A stretch of 9,294 bases of DNA from Phycisphaerales bacterium (GTDB lineage: Bacteria; Planctomycetota; Phycisphaerae; Phycisphaerales; UBA1924), in NCBI GenBank assembly GCA_016764015.1, contig JAESSR010000303.1:1-9294 (forward strand). Reading direction: 5' to 3'. Position 1 is the stretch's first letter; the number at the start of each line of letters is the position of its first letter. The notes beneath the pieces were generated by a model that worked only from the letters and a program-made list of their open reading frames with translations, was not told where the DNA came from and did no database searches. The position numbers and the translations under genes were made by a program. This document shows positions 1 to 6,778 of the stretch, piece after piece.

Positions 1-1179
1 CTCCATAGCAACGGCGACGAGATCGATTCAGTATTTGATCAACCCGGCCCAATCACGATCATCGATGGCTTGTTCGATATGGATATCCAGATGGGCGGCA
101 CACAAGCCGACGCAGAACTCTTCTGGAGGAACTACGGGCACCTTGTCAAGAAAATGCGCATCATGGTCGGCACTGTTCAAGGCGGCCCATACACCACGCT
201 GAGCCCGGATGTTGATCTTGGTTCAACGCCTCATGCACTCTGGTCACGCTACGCGAGTGCGTTGCAGTTCCCGTACACCGATACCTATGGCAACGGCTTC
301 GGCGATGCGGATACCATGTTCTCGCTGACCCATCAGTTTGGCGGGACGGTGCTTGAACTCATCGCCGGGCAAACACGCGAAAATGCTATTCTTTCAGTAA
401 GCGGACCAACCCCATCAACCAACTACGGCCCGTTTACCGGCGGAGTTCATATCAATGCGGTGGGACGCCGGAATGGCCTTGTTAGTATTTCAGATATAAA
501 CCCGATCGTCGGGATCGTTGAGTTCGACTCGGGATTGGGCGCTGCGGCGGTCGTTGGGCAAATCAACCCTTCTATCCCAAATAGTACTGCAATTCAGGCA
601 TCAAACTTTGACTCAGGCATCTTTGCGTATCTTGCAACGCCGGATTATGCTGGCGATTTTCGAGGCGATGTATATGTCCAAGACAATCTGCGTGTTCAGG
701 GTGAGCCGACGCGGGATTATGCCCCTGATAGTCCTTCGCCAATTGGGCCTTTGGCGTATGCCTCGGTCAATGCCAATGCGGCGGTGACGGCATCGACAGC
801 CAATATCTCGGTAAGCTGGGATGCTGCCAATCAACGCTATGTGATCGCTGTTGATGACGAGTTCATGCACAACACCACGCACACCGTCTTGGTCAGCGTC
901 GTGGACACCACCGAACCGCGATTGGCAACCTTTAACTCGTCCGGTGGCAACATCGTTGTGAAAATATGGGATCTCAACTCAGGCAATATTCCGGTGCAAG
1001 ATAGTTTTTCGATTGTGATTTATGATGCCAATCCTGTTGAGTTGAGCCGAACAACGCTTCCTGATGGTGTCGATGAAGACAAGTACATCGAGAAGACCGG
1101 CGCTACGCTCATCGAAACCAAACCCCGCTACGAGCCAGTAGAGCCGCGTGAAGCAAAGATGATCGGGCAGCAAGACTGA
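1..1179 (+). CDS. Exported planctomycete surface protein, 3' part (N-terminus outside window)
   Basis: The frame is open from base 1 and ends at TGA 1177-1179, giving 392 visible codons. The start and any signal peptide lie upstream of the window. The visible part opens with a stretch containing 'GLFDMDIQMGG' and 'MRIMVGT', followed by 'YTTLSPDVDL' and 'STPHALWSRYA'. I recognise this linker from large families of secreted planctomycete proteins, where it joins an N-terminal beta domain to a variable region. About 130 glycine- and asparagine-rich residues follow, then 'GDFRGDVYVQDNLRVQG', a fibre-like beta motif. A C-terminal domain of alternating hydrophobic strands comes next (SVSWDAANQRYVIAV and similar), and the protein ends in a charged tail rich in Glu, Lys and Pro. 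There is no catalytic motif and no transmembrane segment, so it is probably a structural or adhesive surface protein. Membership of a family is likely, but its function is unknown. A strong terminator begins 26 nt after the stop. Confidence 0.75.
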   Translation, partial: LHSNGDEIDSVFDQPGPITIIDGLFDMDIQMGGTQADAELFWRNYGHLVKKMRIMVGTVQGGPYTTLSPDVDLGSTPHALWSRYASALQFPYTDTYGNGFGDADTMFSLTHQFGGTVLELIAGQTRENAILSVSGPTPSTNYGPFTGGVHINAVGRRNGLVSISDINPIVGIVEFDSGLGAAAVVGQINPSIPNSTAIQASNFDSGIFAYLATPDYAGDFRGDVYVQDNLRVQGEPTRDYAPDSPSPIGPLAYASVNANAAVTASTANISVSWDAANQRYVIAVDDEFMHNTTHTVLVSVVDTTEPRLATFNSSGGNIVVKIWDLNSGNIPVQDSFSIVIYDANPVELSRTTLPDGVDEDKYIEKTGATLIETKPRYEPVEPREAKMIGQQD

Positions 1180-1204
1180 GCCGTCTCTGTTCATTCAAGT
1201 TAGG

Positions 1205-1234
1205 AAAAAGCCCCGCCAGTGCGCGGGGCTTTTT
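1205..1234. terminator. Bidirectional intrinsic terminator between convergent genes
   Basis: There is a perfect 12-bp inverted repeat. AAAAAGCCCCGC (1205-1216) pairs with GCGGGGCTTTTT (1223-1234) around a 6-nt loop. The G+C-rich core is flanked by A5 on one side and T5 on the other, so either strand gives a hairpin followed by a U tract. It lies 26 nt after the stop of the surface-protein gene on the plus strand and about 75 nt after the stop of the MBOAT gene on the minus strand. It can therefore end both convergent units. Confidence 0.9.
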
Positions 1235-1308
1235 ATTTGCAGTACTCGAATCGTTTGCAGATTGGCGCTGTAAATCTCACGATTACAACAACGATGATTG
1301 CCCTTGAG

Positions 1309-2973
1309 TTAGAACTGGAAGTAGATGAATGCACTGCTCTGTGATGGCCAGCCGTAGAACAAGAGGAGTCCCATCGCTGCATACATCAATGCTCTCACTG
1401 TCCAAGGCGTGGTATTGAGACGGTCATCCCACCGCTTTGAAACAAAACCAATGGTATGAAGCCCGACAAAGAGCATGACCGCGAGCATTGCGGTGACTGG
1501 GCTACCTCGGCCAAGCCCGAGCCCACCCACAGAGAGTCGGCCGTCGAATAGGATGAACTTATTGACACAATACACAAGGTCTTCAAAGTTCGTCACACGG
1601 AATATAAGCCAACCAAGAAGCCAGAGATAAGTGGTCACTGCCCACCGCACGACTGTGCCGAACTTTGAAGTCAAGAACCCATGAACAGGAGTGCCTTTGG
1701 GGGCAAGTGCTTGCAAGCCTCGATTGAGGCAAAGCAGCATCCCTTGGTAGCCGCCCCAGATCACAAAGTTCCAGGAAGCGCCGTGCCAGAGCCCACCAAG
1801 AAGCATGGTGAGCATCAGATTGATGTAAGTGAACGCTGGTCCCTTTCGGCTTCCTCCCAGCGGGATATAGAGATAATCTCGAAGCCAAGAAGACAGCGAA
1901 ATATGCCAGCGTCTCCAGAACTCGATGATCGAAGTTGAGAAGTACGGGAAGTTAAAGTTGAGCGGGATCTCTACACCAAAGACGCGGGATATCCCGCGAG
2001 CGATATCCGTATACCCTGAAAAATCACAGTAGATTTGCACCGCGAAGAGAGCGGCTCCCAGAATGATGATGAAGCTTGATTGACCTTGAGGCGTCGCAAA
2101 GATGGTATCGACCAATGGCGCGACATTGTCCGCAATCAACACCTTCTTGAACAATCCAACAAGCGCCAGGTTCATCCCGGCCCGCATGCTTGATCCGGTG
2201 ACCGTCCACGGGCGATTGAGTGTTGGTAGAAGTTGTTGCGGGCGAAGGATTGGGCCCGCGACGAGCTGAGGGAAATACGCGACGAATAAGGCGACCTTGA
2301 GCAACGAACGCTCGGGCTTTATGTCGCCGCGGTAGGCGTCGATGGTGTAGCTCATGGTCTGGAAGGTATAAAAACTAATCCCGACCGGAAGCGTGACCTT
2401 AAGGATCGGGGCAGCCCATTGAATCCCGGATTGAGCGACGACCACATCGAGGCTATCGATAAAGAAGTTGAAGTATTTGAAGAAGGCGAGCATGCCGAGG
2501 TTGGCGATCACCGAGGTGATCAGGAATGCTTTCTTGCGCTTCTGCTCGGAGAGTTTGAAGTATGCGCCGTATGCGATTGGCCCAATAACAGATAACCCGA
2601 GCGCCAAACCGATTGCGGCAATATTCTCTGAGTTAAACGCAACCATCGGCGATTCAAGCCAACCCTGCCAGTCCCCAACTTGAAGCATCGGCCAGTTTGG
2701 AACCAATAACCCAAGGGTGGCGCCTGCCATCAGCAAGGCCATCTTTATACGCTTCTTCGGCTCAATCTTGTGTCCATCAATGCCTAATGCAGCCGTGTAA
2801 TCGATCAATGTCGAAAGCACTATCAACAGCACAAACCGGACATCCCACCATCCATAGAACAGATAGCTAATCGCGACGAGGAATAGATGTTGTGCACGCA
2901 CATTGCGCACCCACATCAGCCATCCAAGAACAGCGAGAAAGAGAACCAGAAACTCAGGTGATTGAAAAAGCAT
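1309..2973 (-). CDS. MBOAT-family O-acyltransferase, AlgI/DltB type
   Basis: This is a 554-residue polytopic inner-membrane protein of the alginate O-acetyltransferase AlgI type. Family signatures run in order: 'YLFYGWWD' (37-44), 'FKYFNFF' (165-171), 'LPVGISFYTFQTMSYTID' (195-212), 'YFPQLVAGPILRP' (233-245), 'YCDFSGYTDIARG' (315-327), 'FWRRWHISLSSWLRDYLYIPLGG' (352-374), and 'LLGGLWHGASWNF' (391-403) with the invariant catalytic His397. The usual 'FIYFQF' C-terminus is present. By family knowledge it takes acetyl from a cytoplasmic donor and passes it through the membrane to a periplasmic partner or glycan. The protein is longer than most AlgI homologues because roughly 75 residues with two extra hydrophobic segments (about 75-94 and 117-139) lie between the first two signatures. 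It is the last gene of the operon, starting 3 nt after the SGNH gene ends, with no clear ribosome site of its own. Translational coupling is likely. The polysaccharide substrate cannot be read from sequence. Confidence 0.93.
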   Translation of the reverse strand: MLFQSPEFLVLFLAVLGWLMWVRNVRAQHLFLVAISYLFYGWWDVRFVLLIVLSTLIDYTAALGIDGHKIEPKKRIKMALLMAGATLGLLVPNWPMLQVGDWQGWLESPMVAFNSENIAAIGLALGLSVIGPIAYGAYFKLSEQKRKKAFLITSVIANLGMLAFFKYFNFFIDSLDVVVAQSGIQWAAPILKVTLPVGISFYTFQTMSYTIDAYRGDIKPERSLLKVALFVAYFPQLVAGPILRPQQLLPTLNRPWTVTGSSMRAGMNLALVGLFKKVLIADNVAPLVDTIFATPQGQSSFIIILGAALFAVQIYCDFSGYTDIARGISRVFGVEIPLNFNFPYFSTSIIEFWRRWHISLSSWLRDYLYIPLGGSRKGPAFTYINLMLTMLLGGLWHGASWNFVIWGGYQGMLLCLNRGLQALAPKGTPVHGFLTSKFGTVVRWAVTTYLWLLGWLIFRVTNFEDLVYCVNKFILFDGRLSVGGLGLGRGSPVTAMLAVMLFVGLHTIGFVSKRWDDRLNTTPWTVRALMYAAMGLLLFYGWPSQSSAFIYFQF

Positions 2974-2976
2974 CGG

Positions 2977-4029
2977 TTAGTGGCTTGCTTCCTGACTGGA
3001 AAACGCTTGACTCAACTGATCACCGAGGAGTTCGCTCAGCACGCGAGCACCTTCTCGATTCGGATGGATCGCATCGGAAAACATTTCAATACTCAAGGTT
3101 TGCTTAAGATCGAACACCGCTACGCCATTTCGTGAACCAACCGCATTGAGTGCTTCAGCAAATACCTCTTCCGCCGGCCCAAACGCATCGTGTGCGCCCG
3201 GATGGGTTGGGGCTATGACGAGGATCGGTGTAATCCCTGCCTGCTGAATCTGCTTCACTGTTTGTTCGATAAACTCGATTCCGTCGCGATTGCTCCCGGC
3301 GGTCCGCACGGCAAGTGATTCGCTTACATCATAAATATGGCGAGCGAGCTTGGCATCGGAGAGCATCAAATCCATCTGAAACGGAGCACTGATTTCCATA
3401 GGCTTCGCCGGCAAAATCCCACGACGCGTACGAATTCGGAGTTGTTCATTGAGATGCCGGAGTGGAATTGTTCTCAGTGAAATCAGGTTTGATGTATCTG
3501 ACACCGCAAACTGATCTTTGAGCTTTGAACCGAGCCCAGGAATGTTTGAGTCATCAATCCACGAGTTGTACCTTTGAAACTGAGCATATCGCATTGCCGA
3601 AGCAACCTCAGTGTTCATCGGTGATATCCGACCCATGAGCTCCGGGCGGAGTATCCACACAATGTATTGAGGATCACTCTCAATCATGCGCCCAATGTAG
3701 AGCCGTGCAGAGATAAGACCGAGCCCATTTGAAGAATGATTTTCAACTGAATAATCAGCTCCAATTTTTTCGTTTACAATCGAACCATCAATCCCTTCAA
3801 CGCCTACCGAGTTGCTCACGATCAAGACTCTATTAGTATTCTTATCCGCGAGCGCGAGCCTATCTTCGAGCCTGATGATCCGTGCGAGGTCTCCAGGGAA
3901 TCCAAGCGTCGGAATAATAATGAGCACAAGGATGATGATCGCGACAAAAATCCCCATCGCGATCGCGGCCGATATTTTTCCAAGCTCAAAGAGAGCCTTT
4001 GCATTCTCAGTTTTTGATTGATCACTCAT
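2977..4029 (-). CDS. Membrane-anchored SGNH-hydrolase-like protein, probable O-acetylation partner of the MBOAT
   Basis: With the start at 4029 the protein has 350 residues. A short charged cytoplasmic tail (MSDQSKTENAK) is followed by one hydrophobic helix (about 21-44) and a large extracytoplasmic domain. A block-I-like strand 'NRVLIVSNSVGVEG' places Ser74 where GDS(L) enzymes have the nucleophile. Near the end, 'FSDAIHPNREGA' gives the Asp319-x-x-His322 pair of block V. The family's Gly-Asp before the serine is Ser-Asn here, and no clear Gly-x-Asn-Asp block is visible, so the assignment is to the SGNH superfamily, not to a named enzyme. Its position directly before an AlgI-type gene matches AlgJ/AlgX/DltD-like partners. 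The frame stays open up to an ATG at 4089, but those 20 extra codons lie inside the end of gmd and read as low-complexity Ser/Thr. The 4029 start leaves a 16-nt gap and places the anchor normally. The ribosome site is weak (GAGAA, 11 nt upstream). Confidence 0.8.
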   Translation of the reverse strand: MSDQSKTENAKALFELGKISAAIAMGIFVAIIILVLIIIPTLGFPGDLARIIRLEDRLALADKNTNRVLIVSNSVGVEGIDGSIVNEKIGADYSVENHSSNGLGLISARLYIGRMIESDPQYIVWILRPELMGRISPMNTEVASAMRYAQFQRYNSWIDDSNIPGLGSKLKDQFAVSDTSNLISLRTIPLRHLNEQLRIRTRRGILPAKPMEISAPFQMDLMLSDAKLARHIYDVSESLAVRTAGSNRDGIEFIEQTVKQIQQAGITPILVIAPTHPGAHDAFGPAEEVFAEALNAVGSRNGVAVFDLKQTLSIEMFSDAIHPNREGARVLSELLGDQLSQAFSSQEASH

Positions 4030-4045
4030 TGAACTATGTATTCTC

Positions 4046-5104
4046 TTACTGATCGTGCCCGGTGAACTCTGGGAGCTTGTGCCCGGCATCCTTTAATGTC
4101 TTCTCGCGTGAGGCGAGTTCCATATCGTGCTCGACCATCATCTTGGCGAGCTCTTCAACCGTGGTCTCTGGAACCCACCCGAGTTTTTCTTTGGCCTTGG
4201 TTGGATCGCCCAAGAGCAAATCAACCTCAGCGGGGCGGAGATATCGCGGATCGAACTCGACATGGTCATCGAAGTTCAAACCAACAGAGTTGAACGCCAT
4301 CTCGGCGAAGTCACGAACAGAGATCGTCCTGCCGGTCGCGACCACATAGTCATCCGCTTCGGGCATTTGGAGCATCATCCACATCATCTTGACATAGTCG
4401 CCCGCGAAACCCCAGTCTCGCTTGGAATCGAGATTACCAAGGTAGACCTTGTCTTGCATGCCGAGCTTGATTCGTCCGACGGCGCGGGTGATCTTGCGGG
4501 TGACAAATGTTTCGCCGCGCCGTGGTGATTCGTGGTTAAACAAGATGCCGCACGATGCGTGCATGCCGTAGGATTCGCGGTAGTTGACGGTTGCCCAGTG
4601 CGCCATCACTTTGGCACATGAGTATGGCGAGCGAGGCCAGAACGGCGTAGTCTCGGTCTGAGGCACTTCGAGCACCTTGCCGTACATCTCCGATGACGAT
4701 GCTTGGTAGTACCGAACCTCTTGACCAGATTTTTCTTGGAAGTCGCGGATGGATTCGAGCAAACGAAGCGCACCCATGCCGACCGTGTCAGCCGTGTAGA
4801 TCGGCATGTCGAACGACACGCGGACATGTGACTGAGCGCCGAGGTTGTACACCTCGTGAGGCTTGACCGTATCAATGATCTTGTTGATGTTGTTGGCATC
4901 GCAAAGATCGCCATAGTGCAACTTGAGCTTCGCGCCGTCGAGATGTGGATCTTGGTAGATATCATCGAGCCGTTCGGTGTTGAACGATGATGCTCGGCGG
5001 ATCATGCCATGAACTTCGTAGCCTTTGGCGAGAAGAAACTCGGCAAGGTACGAGCCGTCTTGTCCGGTGATGCCTGTAATCAGTGCGCGTTTGGTGTCGC
5101 TCAT
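4046..5104 (-). CDS. gmd: GDP-mannose 4,6-dehydratase
   Basis: The protein has 352 residues, the usual length for this cytoplasmic short-chain dehydrogenase. It converts GDP-D-mannose to GDP-4-keto-6-deoxy-D-mannose, the precursor of GDP-fucose, GDP-rhamnose and perosamine-type sugars. The NADP-binding motif '[10 protein letters not shown]' is at 11-20, with '[11 protein letters not shown]' at 36-46. The active site 'QASSSEMYG' holds Ser137 and Glu139, and 'SPYSCAK' holds Tyr161 and Lys165. With a constant offset of 5 these match the Thr132/Glu134/Tyr156/Lys160 set of the E. coli enzyme. '[19 protein letters not shown]' and '[17 protein letters not shown]' are nearly invariant in the family. 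A GGAAG ribosome site lies 10 nt before the ATG. It is the first gene of a three-gene operon with the SGNH-like and MBOAT genes. No GMER/fcl or RMD reductase gene lies beside it, so the final sugar is not defined by this window. Confidence 0.97.
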   Translation of the reverse strand: MSDTKRALITGITGQDGSYLAEFLLAKGYEVHGMIRRASSFNTERLDDIYQDPHLDGAKLKLHYGDLCDANNINKIIDTVKPHEVYNLGAQSHVRVSFDMPIYTADTVGMGALRLLESIRDFQEKSGQEVRYYQASSSEMYGKVLEVPQTETTPFWPRSPYSCAKVMAHWATVNYRESYGMHASCGILFNHESPRRGETFVTRKITRAVGRIKLGMQDKVYLGNLDSKRDWGFAGDYVKMMWMMLQMPEADDYVVATGRTISVRDFAEMAFNSVGLNFDDHVEFDPRYLRPAEVDLLLGDPTKAKEKLGWVPETTVEELAKMMVEHDMELASREKTLKDAGHKLPEFTGHDQ

Positions 5105-5114
5105 GGTGATTCGT

Positions 5115-5119
5115 CTTCC
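5115..5119 (-). promoter_or_regulatory. Ribosome binding site of gmd
   Basis: GGAAG on the minus strand lies 10 nt before the ATG at 5104. It supports this start, which also places the Rossmann Gly motif 11 residues from the N-terminus, as is normal for the family. Confidence 0.55.
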
Positions 5120-5255
5120 GCTTGGGTGCGTTGGGCAATAACCATCGCGGACGCGCTGGCATTGCCTTGGTCAGTATTATTTGGTTCATCGGCACACAAA
5201 GCCACTCTATTGACTCAGAATTGCGATCGAATCAAATCCTTTGTACGCTTCTGTG

Positions 5256-5282
5256 TTCGCCAAGATCACCAAAGTTCACCAA
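5256..5282. repeat. Three-copy short direct repeat, core WTCRCCAA
   Basis: TTCGCCAA (5256-5263), ATCACCAA (5265-5272) and TTCACCAA (5275-5282) lie in tandem on the plus strand, spaced 9 and 10 bp apart, so they would sit on nearly the same face of the helix. They are 13 bp from the stop of the GT-C-like gene and about 150 bp upstream of the gmd start. They could be a regulator site or a chance feature. Confidence 0.4.
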
Positions 5283-5294
5283 TTTCTACAGAAC

Positions 5295-6644
5295 TCACGG
5301 CTCAATATGTGATTGAATCTTGGTCTCAACGGGCTGAGCGTTGATCATCTCCCCAACTGTCAATGCACCAAGCATCAGCGCCATCGCCAAGCACCCGATG
5401 ACGAGCTGACGGGTATACCGAGCAACTACTGAAGATCGAGCCAAAATGAGCAAGAGCATGATGAAGAGCATCGGCTCGTGATATCGCTGCCAGCTAGCAT
5501 GATTCGCGCTCTGGGCGAGCGTGAAGGCAACCATTGTTCCCACCCATATCCACGCATCACGGCGGGTGACAAGATTGAGCCAGACAACAAAGACGACCGC
5601 ACCAAGAATCGACCCAAGAATAAAGATTGGCGAGCGACCTGCAACCGTTGGAAGCTTGTGGATCAGTCCCCACCAGCCGCCGTACCGACCCGCTTCATAG
5701 GAATAAGACGATTCTGGCACGACCCCGAGCAGGCAGCCGATGAACGCTGCAAAGACGATCCATCCCCATTGATGCTTCCATGTTTCTTTAAATCTTGGCC
5801 AAAGCATGGGGGCAAAGAAGAGACTGAGTATGGAAAGCTGCAGCAGGATAAACCCGGGTGTGGCCATATTTGGGCCCTGATGGTTCTCCTGAAAAGTGGG
5901 AGGAACAAGTCCGCCCCAGAGTATCATGAACCAGACTAATACGGTAAATGCTGGGATGGTGCATGCAATCGCAAGCGTAGTCCGTCCGGTGCGATCTATA
6001 CAAGAGGAGAAAAGTGTACGAAGAGTTGGTGTGTCTGCCGCTGATCCAAGCCAAGCCCCCAACCATATCGTGCCTGCAATCCAGATATGGATCTGTCGCA
6101 TCCAGATGAGACCAAAGAGAATCACGCCTGAGACAGCCCATGATTTCCAAGTGGGATTGGATCGAAGCGAGAGCAGCACAATCGCCAATACCCCGAACCA
6201 ACCGGCGTTATCAGGCAACAACCAGATACCCGGATAGAGCACATACATTGAGGTGAGCATCGGCAGCATCAACACCGCTGAGAGTTTCCCAAACCGAGCA
6301 GAAACAACCCAGGTCAACAATCCCAAGAACCCGATTGTCCACACGCTGGCAACGAGCTGGACACCCATATGCCCCACATCCATTTGGACGAGCGGAGATA
6401 AGATCAGGTGATACCCTGGGGTGGTGGCTGATTGATAATCACTCAAATCGGGATTTGGAAGCTGCTCTGAGAACTGTTGAATGACGAGCCAGTGGTAGTT
6501 CAGATCGTCCGCTGCACCACGGCCCGAAAGATTTCCAGAAAGAATCACCGACCAGCTCACAACGAGCAATAAAACCACGACAACACCAACCGACCAGAGC
6601 CGATCTTTCGAATTGTATATGATATCGGGTGAACGCAACGCCAT
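5295..6644 (-). CDS. Polytopic membrane protein, putative GT-C glycosyltransferase (ALG10-like motifs)
   Basis: With the start at 6644 the protein has 449 residues and roughly ten hydrophobic segments. After the first helix (about 17-36), an external loop carries 'GRGAADDLNYHW' with Asp46-Asp47, then 'SATTPGYHLIL' (72-82). Further on come 'LLPDNAGWFGV' (about 142-152) and 'WMRQIHIW' (about 181-188). An acidic pair in the first loop, a following TTP-G-Y motif and a membrane-embedded RQxxIxW motif recall DIE2/ALG10 glucosyltransferases, which read 'DEIFHIPQ', 'ITTPPGLY' and 'RQTNIVW' and have a similar length. GT-C enzymes use polyprenyl-phosphate sugars on the outer face of the membrane. The donor and acceptor here are unknown, and remote similarity is all I can claim. 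The frame stays open up to 6800, but that would run into the divergent UbiA gene, and the ATG at 6644 has the better ribosome site (TAGGG, 6 nt spacing). The alternative ATG at 6671 lacks one. Confidence 0.6.
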   Translation of the reverse strand: MALRSPDIIYNSKDRLWSVGVVVVLLLVVSWSVILSGNLSGRGAADDLNYHWLVIQQFSEQLPNPDLSDYQSATTPGYHLILSPLVQMDVGHMGVQLVASVWTIGFLGLLTWVVSARFGKLSAVLMLPMLTSMYVLYPGIWLLPDNAGWFGVLAIVLLSLRSNPTWKSWAVSGVILFGLIWMRQIHIWIAGTIWLGAWLGSAADTPTLRTLFSSCIDRTGRTTLAIACTIPAFTVLVWFMILWGGLVPPTFQENHQGPNMATPGFILLQLSILSLFFAPMLWPRFKETWKHQWGWIVFAAFIGCLLGVVPESSYSYEAGRYGGWWGLIHKLPTVAGRSPIFILGSILGAVVFVVWLNLVTRRDAWIWVGTMVAFTLAQSANHASWQRYHEPMLFIMLLLILARSSVVARYTRQLVIGCLAMALMLGALTVGEMINAQPVETKIQSHIEP

Positions 6645-6650
6645 CGCACA

Positions 6651-6655
6651 CCCTA
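6651..6655 (-). promoter_or_regulatory. Ribosome binding site deciding the start of the GT-C-like gene
   Basis: TAGGG on the minus strand lies 6 nt before the ATG at 6644. The in-frame ATG at 6671 and the one at 6800 have no comparable purine tract, so the shorter 449-residue product is preferred. Confidence 0.5.
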
Positions 6656-6706
6656 TCGGCTCAATGGGCATTGGATTCTTTGAATGAGCAACAATGTCGA
6701 TTTTCT

Positions 6707-6735
6707 GTTCGCATCTTCCGCTCTTTTGTGCGAAC
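6707..6735. repeat. 7-bp inverted repeat, candidate operator
   Basis: GTTCGCA (6707-6713) and TGCGAAC (6729-6735) are perfect inverted copies around a 15-nt spacer, with half-site centres 22 bp apart, about two helical turns. The position between divergent genes suits a dimeric regulator acting on both. No terminator-like T tract follows. This could be chance. Confidence 0.35.
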
Positions 6736-6768
6736 TCTTGAGCCAATATGCCTGTTATGTCAATGCCT

Positions 6769-6773
6769 GAGGG
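6769..6773 (+). promoter_or_regulatory. Ribosome binding site deciding the start of the UbiA-like gene
   Basis: GAGGG lies 5 nt before the ATG at 6779. The frame is open back to an ATG at 6629, but that stretch overlaps the start of the divergent GT-C-like gene, is Cys/Arg-rich and resembles no UbiA N-terminus. Confidence 0.7.
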
Positions 6774-6778
6774 AACCA

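Larger units (their letters stand above)
5105..5294 (-). promoter_or_regulatory. Intergenic region upstream of gmd, likely operon promoter
   Basis: These 190 bp separate the stop of the GT-C-like gene from gmd, whereas the three genes after gmd are packed within 3-16 nt. That spacing suggests the gmd operon has its own promoter here. I see no convincing -35/-10 pair. The best -10-like hexamer on the minus strand is AATAAT near 5176-5181, without a good partner. I also see no strong hairpin to end the upstream gene. A three-copy short tandem repeat sits at the upstream edge. Confidence 0.4.
6645..6778. promoter_or_regulatory. Divergent promoter region between the GT-C-like and UbiA-like genes
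   Basis: These 134 bp separate two divergent starts and must hold the promoters for both. A perfect TTGACA lies on the minus strand at 6763-6758, directed toward the GT-C-like gene, but the hexamer 17 nt further (CAAGAG) is a poor -10. No good sigma-70-type pair is visible toward the UbiA-like gene. Two nested inverted repeats are present: GGCTCAA/TTGAGCC (6658-6664 and 6738-6744) and GTTCGCA/TGCGAAC (6707-6713 and 6729-6735). Confidence 0.45.

Noticed and set aside
4030..4089. N-terminal extension of the SGNH-like protein from an ATG at 4089
   Set aside because: It overlaps the conserved end of gmd, adds only Ser/Thr-rich sequence before the anchor, and the 4029 start gives normal operon spacing.
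4127..4528. Plus-strand open frame of 133 codons inside gmd
   Set aside because: It lies wholly antisense to a clearly identified, conserved enzyme and has the His/Arg-rich look of an antisense frame.
5478..5939. Plus-strand open frame of 153 codons inside the GT-C-like gene
   Set aside because: Antisense to a continuous run of membrane helices. Its charged, proline-rich translation is what the complement of hydrophobic codons gives.
6735..6763. Sigma-70-type promoter from the perfect TTGACA on the minus strand
   Set aside because: The hexamer at the right distance is CAAGAG, a poor -10, so a promoter call is not supported by the pair.
6629..6778. N-terminal extension of the UbiA-like protein from an ATG at 6629
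   Set aside because: The 50 extra residues are unlike UbiA N-termini, overlap the divergent gene start, and the GAGGG at 6769-6773 points to 6779.
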